This document shows, one piece after another, positions 45,401 through 52,280 of a stretch of DNA of 64,000 nt; the first letter of the stretch is position 1, and the number at the start of each line of letters is the position of its first letter. Source of the DNA: Bacteroidales bacterium (GTDB taxonomy: Bacteria; Bacteroidota; Bacteroidia; Bacteroidales; WCHB1-69); NCBI GenBank assembly GCA_017394765.1, contig JAFPXF010000035.1, positions 3,310 through 67,309 on the forward strand, read 5' to 3'. A model generated the notes under the pieces. It searched no databases, was not told the origin of the DNA, and saw only the letters and a list, made by a program, of their open reading frames with translations. The translations under genes were made by a program, and so were the position numbers.

Positions 45401-46826
45401 CACGATGCCGGTGACCCCGACTGCTGCTGATGTTGTTGACAACGGTTATCCTGCTACCTCTGCTTGGGTGTATGATGGTGCTGAGTTCGACTGGACCACA
45501 CCGGCCAATCTCTCCATGCATCAAAAGTACATGTACTTCTCAGCCACTAATGCTTGTGGTACCACTTCCGATTCCGCTCAATTGACAGTTTACAAGCTGC
45601 CTGTTCCGGAAATCACGTCCGACACCATGATCTGTCTTGATGGCACTGCTTCCTTGGCTGCTAACGAAGGATATGTTTCCTATCAGTGGTTCATGGATGG
45701 TTCTGCCATTGCAGGTGCTACATCCAACACATACACTTACTATGCCGATGGCAATGCTGCTATGCATACCTTCACCGTTGAAGTTGAGGATGTGAATGGT
45801 TGTACCTCTGTTGAAAACAGAAATGCTACGATTGATGTCCGTCATTTCTCCGCTGGCAACGCTGTTACAATTCAAGTTACAGAGAATCCGGGATTCATCT
45901 TCACTCATGAAGGTGTTGTGACGCATAACTTCACAGCCAACACCAATGATCCTCAGACCAACTACACCTGGATGATTAACAATCCGTGTGACTATAATGG
46001 AGATACCCTCGTGTTTGTCACGTTCGATCTCTATTTCAATGGTCAACCCATCGAAAATGACAGCATCGACCTGTACATCCAGACACAAAGTGTCTTCTCC
46101 AACACGTATGTCACATACGACTCCATCAACTGGCCATCCGCTAATAACTGGCCAATGCAAGCTAACTGCTATTACAATTATGCTGCTTCTAACAATCATG
46201 ATGCTTATTATCCGGGCAACCACTATCCTTCTGGTACCTTGAATTTCACGGGTAACACACAATATGATGATGCTTACTTGCACTTCCTCGGTGGCAGAAC
46301 TGTCTATAAGACCATCAACAAGTTCAGAAGAAGCGGTGAATACACCATTCACTATAGACTCTACTCCACTTCTGTGACGAACCACTATCCTGGCCTCTAT
46401 CATAACGAAGAAGAAAATGCTAACTTGACAATCGGTGGTTCCAACTCTATAATCAGCTCCGCTCTTTTGACCGAACTCGCTTACGATGTGCTTACCATTG
46501 TGGTTGAAGGTCCGGACAACGCTTACAATCCTGACGAGACCATCACCTCCATCACTGAGTATGACGATGAGAACAATGTTTCCATGGAAGTTTACCCGAA
46601 CCCTGCCACTACGACGGTTAACGCTCGTATCAAGGGTGTCAGCGGCGAAACCTCTGTGCGCATCGTGAACATCGCCGGTCAGGTTGTTGCTCAAGACAAT
46701 GTTGTGCTCGACGCTTCTGAGTATGTTTACACGACTCAGATCCGCAACCTCACTCCTGGCGTGTACTTCATGTACGTCGAAGGTGAGAACGCAACCTTGT
46801 CCAGAAAGCTCGTTGTGACCAGATAA
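36402..46826 (+). CDS. Giant secreted repeat protein (3474 aa) with T9SS type A sorting domain
   Basis: The precursor begins with a signal peptide (MKRVLSICFLSMLLLLAGFTAKAQ) and an unrecognised N-terminal domain (about 25-370, with paired cysteines such as TTNCCFW and HQSCCGA). Residues about 370-1240 are beta-sandwich and HYR-like units; about 1243-2013 hold nine SprB-like units, each opening with a conserved NxxC and closing near a GTYxVxVxDxxxGC pattern. Residues about 2460-2978 are six tandem Ig-like (He_PIG-type) units with CLGNPI, NTNSTITVTGLP and ISGTP. A PKD/Ig unit and an unknown 230-residue domain follow, and the C-terminus (VYPNPATTTVNARIKGV to SRKLVVTR) is a T9SS type A sorting domain. 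It is likely a surface adhesin. Codon use is skewed so that the complement is open for over 3 kb. Confidence 0.92.
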   Translation: MKRVLSICFLSMLLLLAGFTAKAQVTTNCCFWLENMQPDTLQDISNLGIAPGAPALLPGHGNPLVLDNTLSRVDEVTFTPESYGTAHPVGMRTDWYRVRFTNNCNLPASTKVSLEWKLYNNGVLIPYANLSDYVDMFIYTSFDQLANTSNVNATCGHSGWLGGPVYAEGVCHGVANNCVGGYPGSMVVDNNYPYAQYGFSAAGYVRLANSYNLDYFYINFFASSETRIALRWKRVGNYSLVVGLRERTDGTDFAIWNDPGQTGYIGGHQSCCGALLAQDSIHYLVQTNSQKVICERDFYMYGRPVAMYTQTGMYNVLFGTYDCDHWKVDSVDLLDFQTRPTPDIVGHNASSCKNEPITLNDILALAPPVNTDTMDYIYHEIYWKTGVNGTFSQTPIIPDNTYPHIDTFYVYQVNAYRIPNGDTLFCTGYTDSFLYEILEILPPVLDNTPNYFAFCNEDITPASEQIIKAKLNNIPENQCAVEIHWFLGTTATGTPMVTTACDTVNLSSIYTNNIHKIVNITAFSYAPSTGTYSPTGATVTFEFFATPEITMAADTEYVVCPHTPITLHNAAVVTNINGAGQTTGVNGVNWQYVWTKNGNTINANTPNLNINAPGCATTDVYTVTATALSIENGCDSARTRVFTVVSNDTMPLTIRWRDNSTAQVRISGCDTTTSAWAAPYTMANVSETGNSIIQVTSDKCSNVQNIHYSVSINTTLAPCTTIVTRSYYVTDECNNQSNTISQVVTIVNDTFPTLAGNVDTVRPVRPLNNDCKDDMPARSVLLASLHDNFQIHSACGANVDDDDIHFYVGNVEVAALDGHIGVRDTNIFANTNEVHVLVSLTDECGNTTPVNQRQHVITLFKPAQIDIAHGATLTPDYEICNYDTVSVTFDTLMIYNGFSPYQYAWSQDPKPEECGIIYHADDPTVIDVYALVGGAYYTSSQFIMTITDKYGCVAADTSNAIHFFPVPTVNIVEDPRNDDYAHAEPVVVCPTFGHFLIEAQATDNLPLSYDHTLTYVWSGEAIDYTSTNEHSFIAVNENICNRIYTAYATVTNTKGCITVADYSIEAIDTEAPVLTVDLTTDTIPVNAPNCKIIVPDYTHLFNVNTVSDNCWNMDSTVVTQVPAAGELIGVNTDVVVTVQPKCGPAATHIIRVCFPEPFISTSISATVDSVCYPYTTTLTTTTLNGTPNYLVVWNGTDTMDALTVSPTETSRTHNVVVVTDVHGCQATDAIDLVVYHKPVAGDVNITSTPNNYCDDQHANGSFTVTAVHPDIDSVRLAGTSEWHALPYTTDANLPHGTYAFDLHTIHDCYTAGIAVGTIAHDTTINNLEEVLTLSIYTNNDYCTAPWHGTIDVVYPVNGYTYHIGEYVHVLDNGELDTCGNETHLYNPDLESDLWFNYLYQGVYAIEITTNFNCHYVTDSIEVLDARITPPVPQMVVVPNTNCVSSNGSVRLVNTDPKYYYTLNGITWRGNQGARTFGLLPAGTYNLNIYNDITRCSNDTTIVVPDGTVIPVYTSNEISIQPRTNCTVPNGEIHINAQAGYLYFVVNAAGDTIAATSYNAMESGDFTVRKYNFATGCYKDSIVNIPFNRPEFEYTLTPVADMDCSIEVGTGSVSVVPALAADYHIYNSLNEEVSFTGLNPDVYTVTAYIAATQCTYSKNVTVGTDYTYPELVFTSTPNYNCYPTKNGTITAVDTQDVRNYTSMNYYLDGEAVNYPITGLNSGSYNVYAITNLHCRSNAENVVVVDSAFFARQYDIVPNSTCDITLSRPGNGQIHVLTPQGTHYLYVFTYIDTIHYNYDVDHFEPIDYTKFTLADGHYSVHITDTVTGCEYTDTVFVPFIATPLTIDTVVSTPDYSCRADLALGTITVTAHSSSASAVLTYSIDGGATYQLSNVFTGLVPGTYNIVIRDTANNCVYANLPKSVIDVADEMYVLTFDADTTPNQFCDPTRFNGSITVNNIVNANPYPTSYLFKINGGEYQTSNVFSELEAGTYVVTVKDVFTGCEYTATAIIRLDNNYAPIVGITSTGHNNGGEFHFCKNSDGMLIANVTPLLPGDTLFTYAWYNDCPAGILMSDSSSVNVLTEIVHCCTYTVEVTSVLTGCKTIETRYVCVDSLPLVHFYIDHAAWTTRDPNNFFNCENHPLTIGIDPTGLVSHVWTNGIVTDAYEFTVPAFAVPANETKSYCVTIVDQNGCSSTEALNVISKPIFRTAETINACNTYSFHGNKIADCVFTFDPAVGATNTHVVVDTLAALNGCDSIVTYTIIISALPVLDVTATNLEDVFCAGDVIVPTGLGFNHDYAVQYGWRIIPATETPNTATFNTAGQEFNINSPVSYGMTGSKIYAYSANDCDTIVSGTYMLTIHDVPTLRPNAPAMNLDTICAGNVPTVPALSAANIDWHGTTTGNECKIEYRDITSTVWNTWAPATTLNDEGVYAFRFVAKNHCSGEFVTLDTMGVIVNGTVGVSINNPYQRLCLGNAITPIVITTTNAMALTNDDVVITPNAGLSFDAATMTISGTPTIATTYSIAITATNEFVGSPCPTFTLLDSIVVNPLVTIDATNANQTICLGNPIDNVVISNANSTISHSILPVGLMFTGNVLSGAPVAVGTYTITFTATSNMVPQCESRTVAVNITVNDTVTLAVTSANADQTICLGESVADIMIANTNSTVAVTGLPTGMTYQAATNSIVGAPTAAGTYNFTITATSDKVPACNVKTIQGTITVNDTVVLTVSNNSQRLCLGNAIDPMTITNTNSTITVTGLPTGVTYTDATHVISGTPVNFGTFEYTVLATSDNGCTNKTFVGTIVVNDTVTLSATNLNHAICLGNPINDIVITNTNSTITVTGLPETLTYDDATHTISGTPNAFGPITYTITATSNQNPACNAKTIVDVITVNDTVKLTADATKLNQIVCRENNIEDIVFNVENATLSIVGTLPAGLTFNNNVISGAPTVMNTTGYTFTVLATSTADPACDAKTLDVNLIVNDKPSITAPITGGDLAVCDGQVFTMPVTPTAADVVDNGYPATSAWVYDGAEFDWTTPANLSMHQKYMYFSATNACGTTSDSAQLTVYKLPVPEITSDTMICLDGTASLAANEGYVSYQWFMDGSAIAGATSNTYTYYADGNAAMHTFTVEVEDVNGCTSVENRNATIDVRHFSAGNAVTIQVTENPGFIFTHEGVVTHNFTANTNDPQTNYTWMINNPCDYNGDTLVFVTFDLYFNGQPIENDSIDLYIQTQSVFSNTYVTYDSINWPSANNWPMQANCYYNYAASNNHDAYYPGNHYPSGTLNFTGNTQYDDAYLHFLGGRTVYKTINKFRRSGEYTIHYRLYSTSVTNHYPGLYHNEEENANLTIGGSNSIISSALLTELAYDVLTIVVEGPDNAYNPDETITSITEYDDENNVSMEVYPNPATTTVNARIKGVSGETSVRIVNIAGQVVAQDNVVLDASEYVYTTQIRNLTPGVYFMYVEGENATLSRKLVVTR
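40130..42440 (+). repeat. SprB-like protein repeat array inside the giant gene
   Basis: About nine degenerate units of 65-100 codons occur in tandem. Each starts with a motif like NYNC, NTNC, NSTC or NQFC, has a G-x-I/V-x-V strand, then an LxxGxY turn and ends with a GC(E/Y/V)-type cysteine. Units are divergent at DNA level, so this is a protein-level repeat. Confidence 0.7.
43783..45336 (+). repeat. Six tandem Ig-like (He_PIG-type) repeats of about 255-265 bases
   Basis: Units begin near 43783, 44053, 44305, 44568, 44821 and 45076. Shared elements are CLGNPI/CLGNAI, NTNSTITVTGLP, ATHTISGTP, GT(Y/F)xYTxxATS, and the linker TVNDTVTL. The units are close enough (NTNSTITVTGLP is exact in units 4 and 5) to suggest recent duplication. 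Confidence 0.85.
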
Positions 46827-46846
46827 TCCTCATAGGAAATATAACC

Positions 46847-46884
46847 AAGGGAGTTGTGCCTTCAACACACAACTCCCTTTTTTA
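46847..46884 (+). terminator. Rho-independent terminator of the giant gene
   Basis: A perfect 12-bp stem, AAGGGAGTTGTG / CACAACTCCCTT, with a nine-base loop and a T-rich tail, 20 bases after the stop codon. Confidence 0.93.
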
Positions 46885-46904
46885 TTATCTAAAACAGACC
46901 CTTG

Positions 46905-48698
46905 ATGGCTCATAAGAAATCAGTACTTCTTTCGCTTGCCAAGCTGTATGCGGGCAGATTGTCGGTTGTTTTTATCTTCAACCTGCTCTCTGTCGTCACA
47001 ACTTTTGTCGTCTATTTGATGATAGAACCGTTTTGCAAGTTGCTTTTTGTAGGCGAGATTTCTGATTTGAGCCCAATCTCCTCTTTCTTTTACTCTCTGC
47101 TTGACCCCGTACTCCATTTCAACAATTTGTCGTCTTCAATTTCTCTTCTCGTCCTTATAGCTGTTCTGCTCTATTTTCTAAAGACCTTTTTCGCCTATAT
47201 GACCCAATGGTTTATGGCCACCATGCGCAGCGATTTGTTGTACCGTCTTCGCAATGCCCTTTACCATAAAATACTCACACTACCGATCGGGTACTTTACT
47301 TCTCGCCGGCGCGGGGATGTGGTCTCCAGAGCAGTTGGCGACACCCAGGAGATTGAGTTTACATTGCTCAATTCATTGAAGCTGTTCATTACAGAGCCTA
47401 TCGCCATCATTCTCTATTTAGCATTCCTTGTGTATTTGAACCCGCGATTGACTTTTTACACATTTGTTTTGCTGCCCTTGCCTTTTTTGGCGATTGCAAA
47501 ACTGTCCTCTGTGTTGCGGCGCGATAATCGGACCTCCAAGCAGAGGATGGGAACACTGCTTTCACAAGTGGAGGAGACCATAGCCGGGTTGCGTGTCATA
47601 AAGGGATTTAATGCACAAAGCAAGGCGGAGTCGAGTTTCAGGAAGTTCAACGATAAATATTCCGAAACACAGACCAAAATATACCGTCGCGTCGATTTGG
47701 CATCACCCGTGAGCGAATTTTTCGGGGTCTGTATCGTGATGATGGTGCTGGTGATAGGTGGATATATGGTGTTGTCACCCAATTCCACTTTTTCTCCCGC
47801 CCTGTTTATCACCTATATCGCCTTGTTCCCGCAATTGATATCTCCCATCCGGAATTTTTCCACAGCCTTGTCCAACTATCGTCGCGGCCAGGCCTCCCTT
47901 GACCGTTTGAACGAGGTGTTGGATGCCGACGAGGTCATTCTTCAACCAGACAAGCCGATCTTTGTGGATTCTTTCAAGGATTCCATACGCATGGAGCATC
48001 TCTCTTTTTCATACGGATCCGTTTCTGTTTTGCAGGATGTGAGTGTGGAGATCAGGAAGGGACAGATGGTGGCTTTGGTGGGACAGTCGGGTTCCGGGAA
48101 AACCACTATTGCCGACCTTCTCGAACGGTTCTATGATCCCACGGAGGGAACCATACTGCTGGATGGCATAGATATTCGACGATACGACATCGCCTCTTAT
48201 CGTTCCCTGTTTTCGCTGGTCTCGCAGGATATCGTCTTGTTCAACGACACGTTGTTCAACAATATCACAATGGGAATGCAGGCCACGGAGGAGCAGGTTA
48301 TGGAGGCTGTCACTGTGGCCAACATTTCTGATTTTGTGCTGGGGCTGGAGGATGGACTTCAGCACCGATTGAGCGACAGAGGCTTGAATTTGTCGGGCGG
48401 TCAGCGGCAACGTATCAGCATTGCCAGAGCGGTGTTGCGCAATACACCCATCTTGATCTTGGACGAGGCCACTTCCGCCATGGACACCGAATCGGAACGG
48501 CAAGTACAGCTTGCGTTGGACAATGTGATGAAATGCAGAACAGTCGTGATCATCGCGCACCGGTTGTCCACCATACAGCGGGCTGACAAGATTGTTGTTC
48601 TGGAGGATGGTCGCATCGCGGAGCAGGGAACGCATGCGGAATTACTTGCCAGAGAGGGGGCTTATAACAAATTTGTTCATATTCAAAATTTACAATAA
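46905..48698 (+). CDS. MsbA-like ABC exporter (fused membrane and ATPase domains)
   Basis: The ATG at 46905 gives 597 residues. The N-terminal half has six membrane segments (about 18-40, 70-95, 150-195, 260-300) and the usual EFTLLNSL/ETIAGLRVIKGF coupling helices. The ATPase has Walker A VGQSGSGKTTIADLL, Q-loop VSQDIVLFNDT, signature LNLSGGQRQRISIARA, Walker B ILILDEATSAMD and the H-loop IAHRLS. MsbA-type exporters flip lipid A-core or other lipids across the inner membrane. Other drug or peptide exporters look similar, so the substrate is inferred. The stop codon overlaps the trmB start (TAATG), so the two are co-translated. A -7 box was not seen; the gene lies 21 bases after the preceding terminator. 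Confidence 0.9.
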   Translation: MAHKKSVLLSLAKLYAGRLSVVFIFNLLSVVTTFVVYLMIEPFCKLLFVGEISDLSPISSFFYSLLDPVLHFNNLSSSISLLVLIAVLLYFLKTFFAYMTQWFMATMRSDLLYRLRNALYHKILTLPIGYFTSRRRGDVVSRAVGDTQEIEFTLLNSLKLFITEPIAIILYLAFLVYLNPRLTFYTFVLLPLPFLAIAKLSSVLRRDNRTSKQRMGTLLSQVEETIAGLRVIKGFNAQSKAESSFRKFNDKYSETQTKIYRRVDLASPVSEFFGVCIVMMVLVIGGYMVLSPNSTFSPALFITYIALFPQLISPIRNFSTALSNYRRGQASLDRLNEVLDADEVILQPDKPIFVDSFKDSIRMEHLSFSYGSVSVLQDVSVEIRKGQMVALVGQSGSGKTTIADLLERFYDPTEGTILLDGIDIRRYDIASYRSLFSLVSQDIVLFNDTLFNNITMGMQATEEQVMEAVTVANISDFVLGLEDGLQHRLSDRGLNLSGGQRQRISIARAVLRNTPILILDEATSAMDTESERQVQLALDNVMKCRTVVIIAHRLSTIQRADKIVVLEDGRIAEQGTHAELLAREGAYNKFVHIQNLQ

Positions 48699-49360
48699 TG
48701 GCCAAACATAAATTGCAGCGATTTGCCGAGAACGAGACATTCCCTAATCTTTTCCAACGCAACAAATATGATTGTGTGGGTGTAGAGTTCCCTTTGCGGG
48801 GGAAGTGGCGCACCGATTATTTCCACAACGATAATCCTATTGTCCTGGAGTTGGGCTGTGGCAAGGGTGAATACACCATTGCCATGGCGAAACGCATGCC
48901 GGATCGCAACTATATCGGTGTGGATCGCAAAGGTGCCCGATTGTGGCGCGGTTGCAAGGACGCCTTGGAGGCAGAGATGGGCAATGTGGCTTTTTTGCGC
49001 ATCACCATCGACCGTATCGGCTATTATTTTGCCGAAGGTGAAGTGGATGAGATTTGGGTCACATTCCCAGACCCGCAGTTACAGCATGAACGCCGACGGT
49101 TGGTGTCGCCGCGGTTTGTGGGGTATTATCGGCAGATCATGAAACAGGGTGGGGGAGCGCTTCATCTGAAGACCGACAGCCGGGAATTGTATGAGTACGT
49201 GTTGGCCACGGCACCGGAGCAGCATTGGCCCATATTGGAACATGTTGACGATGTGTATGGCGAGCCGTGCGACCCTCTTTTGACCGAGGTGCAGACTTTC
49301 TACGAGAAGATGTGGCTTGCGGAGGGAAAACGAATCTCGTATGTCAAGATCCAAATATAG
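48698..49360 (+). CDS. trmB: tRNA (guanine-N7-)-methyltransferase
   Basis: The 220-residue enzyme shows the SAM-binding LELGCGKGEYTIAMAKRMP motif near residue 50, NYIGVDRKGARLWRG near 75, and the TrmB-specific VTFPDPQLQHERRRLVSP near 120. It methylates G46 in the variable loop of many tRNAs. The length is normal. Its ATG overlaps the stop codon of the ABC exporter gene. In many related genomes a tuf gene and tRNA-Trp precede secE; here this pair precedes it instead. Confidence 0.95.
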   Translation: MAKHKLQRFAENETFPNLFQRNKYDCVGVEFPLRGKWRTDYFHNDNPIVLELGCGKGEYTIAMAKRMPDRNYIGVDRKGARLWRGCKDALEAEMGNVAFLRITIDRIGYYFAEGEVDEIWVTFPDPQLQHERRRLVSPRFVGYYRQIMKQGGGALHLKTDSRELYEYVLATAPEQHWPILEHVDDVYGEPCDPLLTEVQTFYEKMWLAEGKRISYVKIQI

Positions 49361-49367
49361 GGATTTT

Positions 49368-49386
49368 TGTAAATCACAGATTTACA
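49368..49386 (+). terminator. Hairpin after trmB, weak terminator candidate
   Basis: TGTAAATC, loop ACA, GATTTACA: a perfect 8-bp stem seven bases after the trmB stop. The T tail is interrupted (GTAATTTGAATTTTT), so termination is uncertain. Confidence 0.45.
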
Positions 49387-49477
49387 GTAATTTGAATTTT
49401 TAAAAAGGCATATTCGTCATCCGTGTTCATGTTGGTGAAGCAAAAATAATGCCATAATAAGAAAAAAAATTTTTTTC

Positions 49478-49509
49478 TTGCTGAGTGGACTAAAAATTTG
49501 CTATATTTG
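49478..49509 (+). promoter_or_regulatory. Promoter for secE-nusG-rplKAJL-rpoBC
   Basis: TATATTTG (49502-49509, TAnnTTTG) is preceded at 21-base spacing by TTG (49478-49480), a good Bacteroidota promoter. It lies 186 bases before secE and is the only good candidate in the 335-base gap between trmB and secE. Confidence 0.75.
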
Positions 49510-49513
49510 CCAG

Positions 49514-49608
49514 CTTGTTGGAAAATCGTCAACAAGGATGTGCGTTGGACTGTTGAAAAAGTTATAATAAACTGTATAACAAATAGATATAGTTTGTTTT
49601 TTTCAACA
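49514..49608 (+). promoter_or_regulatory. Long leader of the secE operon with two inverted repeats
   Basis: CTTGTTG/CAACAAG (49514-49520, 49530-49536) and TGTTGAAAAA/TTTTTCAACA (49551-49560, 49599-49608) are perfect inverted repeats in the untranslated leader. The rest of the gap to secE is A-rich with no gene. A role in transcription attenuation is possible but unproved. Confidence 0.4.
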
Positions 49609-49695
49609 ATGGGAGGTTGGTATAGAGATGCGATTTTTGCAAAAAGAGAATAGAAAGTTTCTAAAAAGAGAATAATAAAATAAAAATAGAAGAAA

Positions 49696-49884
49696 ATGAA
49701 AATAGTGAATTATTTTAAAGAGATGTATGAAGAGCTGGTTCATAAAACGAGCTGGCCGACCATGCAGGAGCTTGGAAATAGTGTTGTAGTGGTGTCCATT
49801 GCTTCCCTTATAATCGCGTTTATCGTGTTTTTGATGGATGCCATCTTCAATCTGGGAATGGATCTGATGTTCCCGGCTGTTTAG
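49696..49884 (+). CDS. secE: Protein translocase subunit SecE
   Basis: A 62-residue protein with the SecE core: the amphipathic segment NYFKEMYEELVHKTSWPTMQ (the conserved WPT/S motif) followed by one membrane helix (VVVVSIASLIIAFIVFLMDA). It is the essential small subunit of the SecYEG channel. As in other Bacteroidota, it is the single-helix short form, not the three-helix E. coli form. It is followed by nusG 40 bases later, the conserved order. Confidence 0.96.
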   Translation: MKIVNYFKEMYEELVHKTSWPTMQELGNSVVVVSIASLIIAFIVFLMDAIFNLGMDLMFPAV

Positions 49885-49924
49885 TTTTCTTTAATCGTTG
49901 GAGTTATATCGAAAATAACGAGCT

Positions 49925-50479
49925 ATGGCAGAAGTCGAACGTAAGTGGTATGTACTCAAGGCCATCACGGGTTCAGAGAAGAAGGTGAAGCAGAACATCG
50001 AGACCGAGGTTGAGCTGAGCCAACTGAAGGAGCTGGTGACGAATGTCTTGATACCTACCGAGAAGGTTTTCCACACCACGAAGAACGGTAAGAAGGTCGT
50101 GACGGAGCGCAATTATTTTCCGAGCTACATATTTGTAGAGGCGGCGATGACGGGCGAGGTCTTCACGATGTTGCTGGATGTTCCGGGGGTGTTGGGATTT
50201 GTCGGGTGCAAGCACAAGAGCGAACAGCCGACGCCGCTTCGTCCGGCGGAAGTTTCCCGTTTGTTGGGCAAGGTTGATGAGCTGCTCGCGCAAGACGAGT
50301 CGTTGTTGAAGCCTTACCTGGTAGGCGAGGAGGTGAAAGTTGTTGACGGACCTTTCAACACCTTCACGGGCGTTATCGAGGAGATCGACACCGAGAAGAA
50401 GAAGCTGAAAATCATGGTGAAGATTTTCGGCCGTAAGACCCCGCTTGAGTTGGGTTTTATGCAAGTTGAGAAAATATAG
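49925..50479 (+). CDS. nusG: Transcription termination/antitermination factor NusG
   Basis: This 184-residue protein has the NGN domain (RKWYVLKAITGSEKKVKQNI, then FPSYIFVEAAMTGEVFTMLL and VPGVLGFVGCKHK) and a C-terminal KOW domain (VVDGPFNTFTGVIEEIDTEK). The KOW starts after a short linker. It binds RNA polymerase near the clamp and links transcription to Rho or the ribosome. The position between secE and rplK is conserved and identifies it as housekeeping NusG rather than an UpxY-type capsule paralogue. Confidence 0.97.
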   Translation: MAEVERKWYVLKAITGSEKKVKQNIETEVELSQLKELVTNVLIPTEKVFHTTKNGKKVVTERNYFPSYIFVEAAMTGEVFTMLLDVPGVLGFVGCKHKSEQPTPLRPAEVSRLLGKVDELLAQDESLLKPYLVGEEVKVVDGPFNTFTGVIEEIDTEKKKLKIMVKIFGRKTPLELGFMQVEKI

Positions 50480-50518
50480 TTCCGACATAGTTACAAACAA
50501 TCAAATCAATTCAAAAAA

Positions 50519-50968
50519 ATGGCAAAAGAAGTAGCTGGATTAATTAAGTTACAGATCAAGGGAGGAGCCGCCAACCCGTCACCCCCAGTAGGACCGGCTT
50601 TAGGTTCCAAAGGTGTGAACATCATGGAGTTCTGCAAGCAGTTCAATTCTCGTACACAGGACCTTGCAGGCAAGATCATCCCGGTTGTGATCACAGTCTA
50701 TAAGGACAAGTCCTTCGACTTCATCACAAAGACGCCGCCCGTGGCCGTCCAGATCAAGGAAGCTGCCAAGCTGCAAAAAGGTTCCGGCGAGCCCAACCGT
50801 TCCAAGGTGGGCACGATTACATGGGACCAAGTGCGCAGCATTGCGGAGCTTAAAATGCCTGATCTGAACTGTTTCGTGCTGGAGTCCGCCATGTCTATGG
50901 TGGCTGGCACGGCCCGCAGCATGGGCGTTGTGGTGAAAGGTGGCCAAAACCCCTTTGAACAAAATTAA
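50519..50968 (+). CDS. rplK: 50S ribosomal protein L11
   Basis: A 149-residue L11 with both domains: the N-terminal [20 protein letters not shown] and [13 protein letters not shown] stretches, which contact the stringent factor and thiostrepton region, and the C-terminal rRNA-binding [20 protein letters not shown] and [12 protein letters not shown] segments. It forms the GTPase-associated centre stalk base of the large subunit. Third gene of the secE-nusG-rplKAJL cluster. Confidence 0.98.
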   Translation: MAKEVAGLIKLQIKGGAANPSPPVGPALGSKGVNIMEFCKQFNSRTQDLAGKIIPVVITVYKDKSFDFITKTPPVAVQIKEAAKLQKGSGEPNRSKVGTITWDQVRSIAELKMPDLNCFVLESAMSMVAGTARSMGVVVKGGQNPFEQN

Positions 50969-50992
50969 TAACAAGTAAAAAACAAAAAACTA

Positions 50993-51688
50993 ATGGCTAA
51001 GATATCAAAAAAACGCAAAGAGGCTTTTGCTAAATTTGATAAGAGTAAAGTATATGCTCTGCCTGAAGCTATCCAAATGGTGAAGAACATTACCTACACC
51101 AAGTTTGACGCTTCCTTCGACATCGATGTCCGCTTGGGCGTTGACCCCAGGAAGGCTAACCAGATGGTGCGTGGTATCGTGACGCTTCCGCATGGAACGG
51201 GCAAGGTGGTGCGTGTGCTGGCACTCTGCACTCCCGACAAGGAGGAAGAGGCAAAGGCTGCCGGAGCGGACTACGTGGGCCTGGAGGAATACATCGACAA
51301 GATCAAACAAGGTTGGACCGACATCGATGTGATCATCACCATGCCGAGCGTGATGCCGAAGATTGGTGCTCTCGGTCGTATTTTGGGTCCCCGTGGCTTG
51401 ATGCCCAACCCGAAATCCGGCACCGTGACCATGGAAATTGGCAAGGCCGTCTCTGAAGTGAAGGCCGGTAAGATTGACTTCAAGGTGGACAAGTATGGTA
51501 TCATTCATACCTCCATCGGTAAGAACCGCTTCACTGTGGAACAGCTGACCGACAATGCCCGTGAAATGATGGGCACGATCATTAAGCTGAAACCGACCTC
51601 CGCGAAAGGTACTTACATCAAGAGCATCTACCTTTCCACGACAATGAGCCCTGGCGTACAAGTGGATCCGAAGTCCGTTACATTATAA
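50993..51688 (+). CDS. rplA: 50S ribosomal protein L1
   Basis: The 231-residue protein has the L1 signature: [20 protein letters not shown] near residue 48, [21 protein letters not shown] near 115, [11 protein letters not shown] near 137, and the C-terminal [21 protein letters not shown]1 forms the mobile L1 stalk at the E site and in many bacteria represses its own operon by binding the mRNA. The 24-base rplK-rplA gap is too short to hold a clear L1-binding leader. Confidence 0.98.
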   Translation: MAKISKKRKEAFAKFDKSKVYALPEAIQMVKNITYTKFDASFDIDVRLGVDPRKANQMVRGIVTLPHGTGKVVRVLALCTPDKEEEAKAAGADYVGLEEYIDKIKQGWTDIDVIITMPSVMPKIGALGRILGPRGLMPNPKSGTVTMEIGKAVSEVKAGKIDFKVDKYGIIHTSIGKNRFTVEQLTDNAREMMGTIIKLKPTSAKGTYIKSIYLSTTMSPGVQVDPKSVTL

Positions 51689-51706
51689 TCCCAAAGTTTA
51701 GTTAGT

Positions 51707-52228
51707 ATGAAAAAAGAACAGAAAAGTCAGATTATCGAAGAAATTGCACAGGACTTGACTAACTATTCCCATGTTTATGTAACCGACATTTCCGGTTTTA
51801 CAGTTAGTACAGTCAATCAGTTGCGCAGATTGTGCAACAAACGCGACGTGAAGTTGAAAGTGGTGAAGAACACCCTGCTCAAGCGCGCCATGGACCAATG
51901 TGAGTCGGATTATTCAGAGCTCTATCCCGTCCTGAACGGTGCAACCTCCATCATGCTCTGCAACACGGGCAATGTGCCCGCCAAGTTGATCAAGGAGTTC
52001 CGCGCCAAGAACGCGAAACCCATCATCAAGGCGGCTTTCATTGAGGAGACCGTTTATTTGGGAGACGACCAGCTGGAGTCCCTCTGCAACATCAAGTCCC
52101 GCGAGGAGTTGATTGGCGACCTCGTCGCATTGCTGCAATCACCCGCCAAGAACGTTATTTCTGCGTTGCAGTCGGGTGGCGGCAAATTGGCCGGCATCGT
52201 GAAAACGCTGTCCGAGAAGGCCGAATAA
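51707..52228 (+). CDS. rplJ: 50S ribosomal protein L10
   Basis: The 173-residue protein starts MKKEQKSQIIEEIAQDLTNY and shows the L10 core VTDISGFTVSTVNQLRRLCN and KLKVVKNTLLKRAM. The hydrophobic C-terminal helix (LVALLQSPAKNVISALQSGG) anchors L7/L12 dimers. It follows rplA by 18 bases, so no L10 leader of the E. coli type is present here. Confidence 0.97.
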   Translation: MKKEQKSQIIEEIAQDLTNYSHVYVTDISGFTVSTVNQLRRLCNKRDVKLKVVKNTLLKRAMDQCESDYSELYPVLNGATSIMLCNTGNVPAKLIKEFRAKNAKPIIKAAFIEETVYLGDDQLESLCNIKSREELIGDLVALLQSPAKNVISALQSGGGKLAGIVKTLSEKAE

Positions 52229-52280
52229 CAAATTCAGTAAAAAAACAATTTAGTAAAAACAATTTAAAAAGAATACAATT

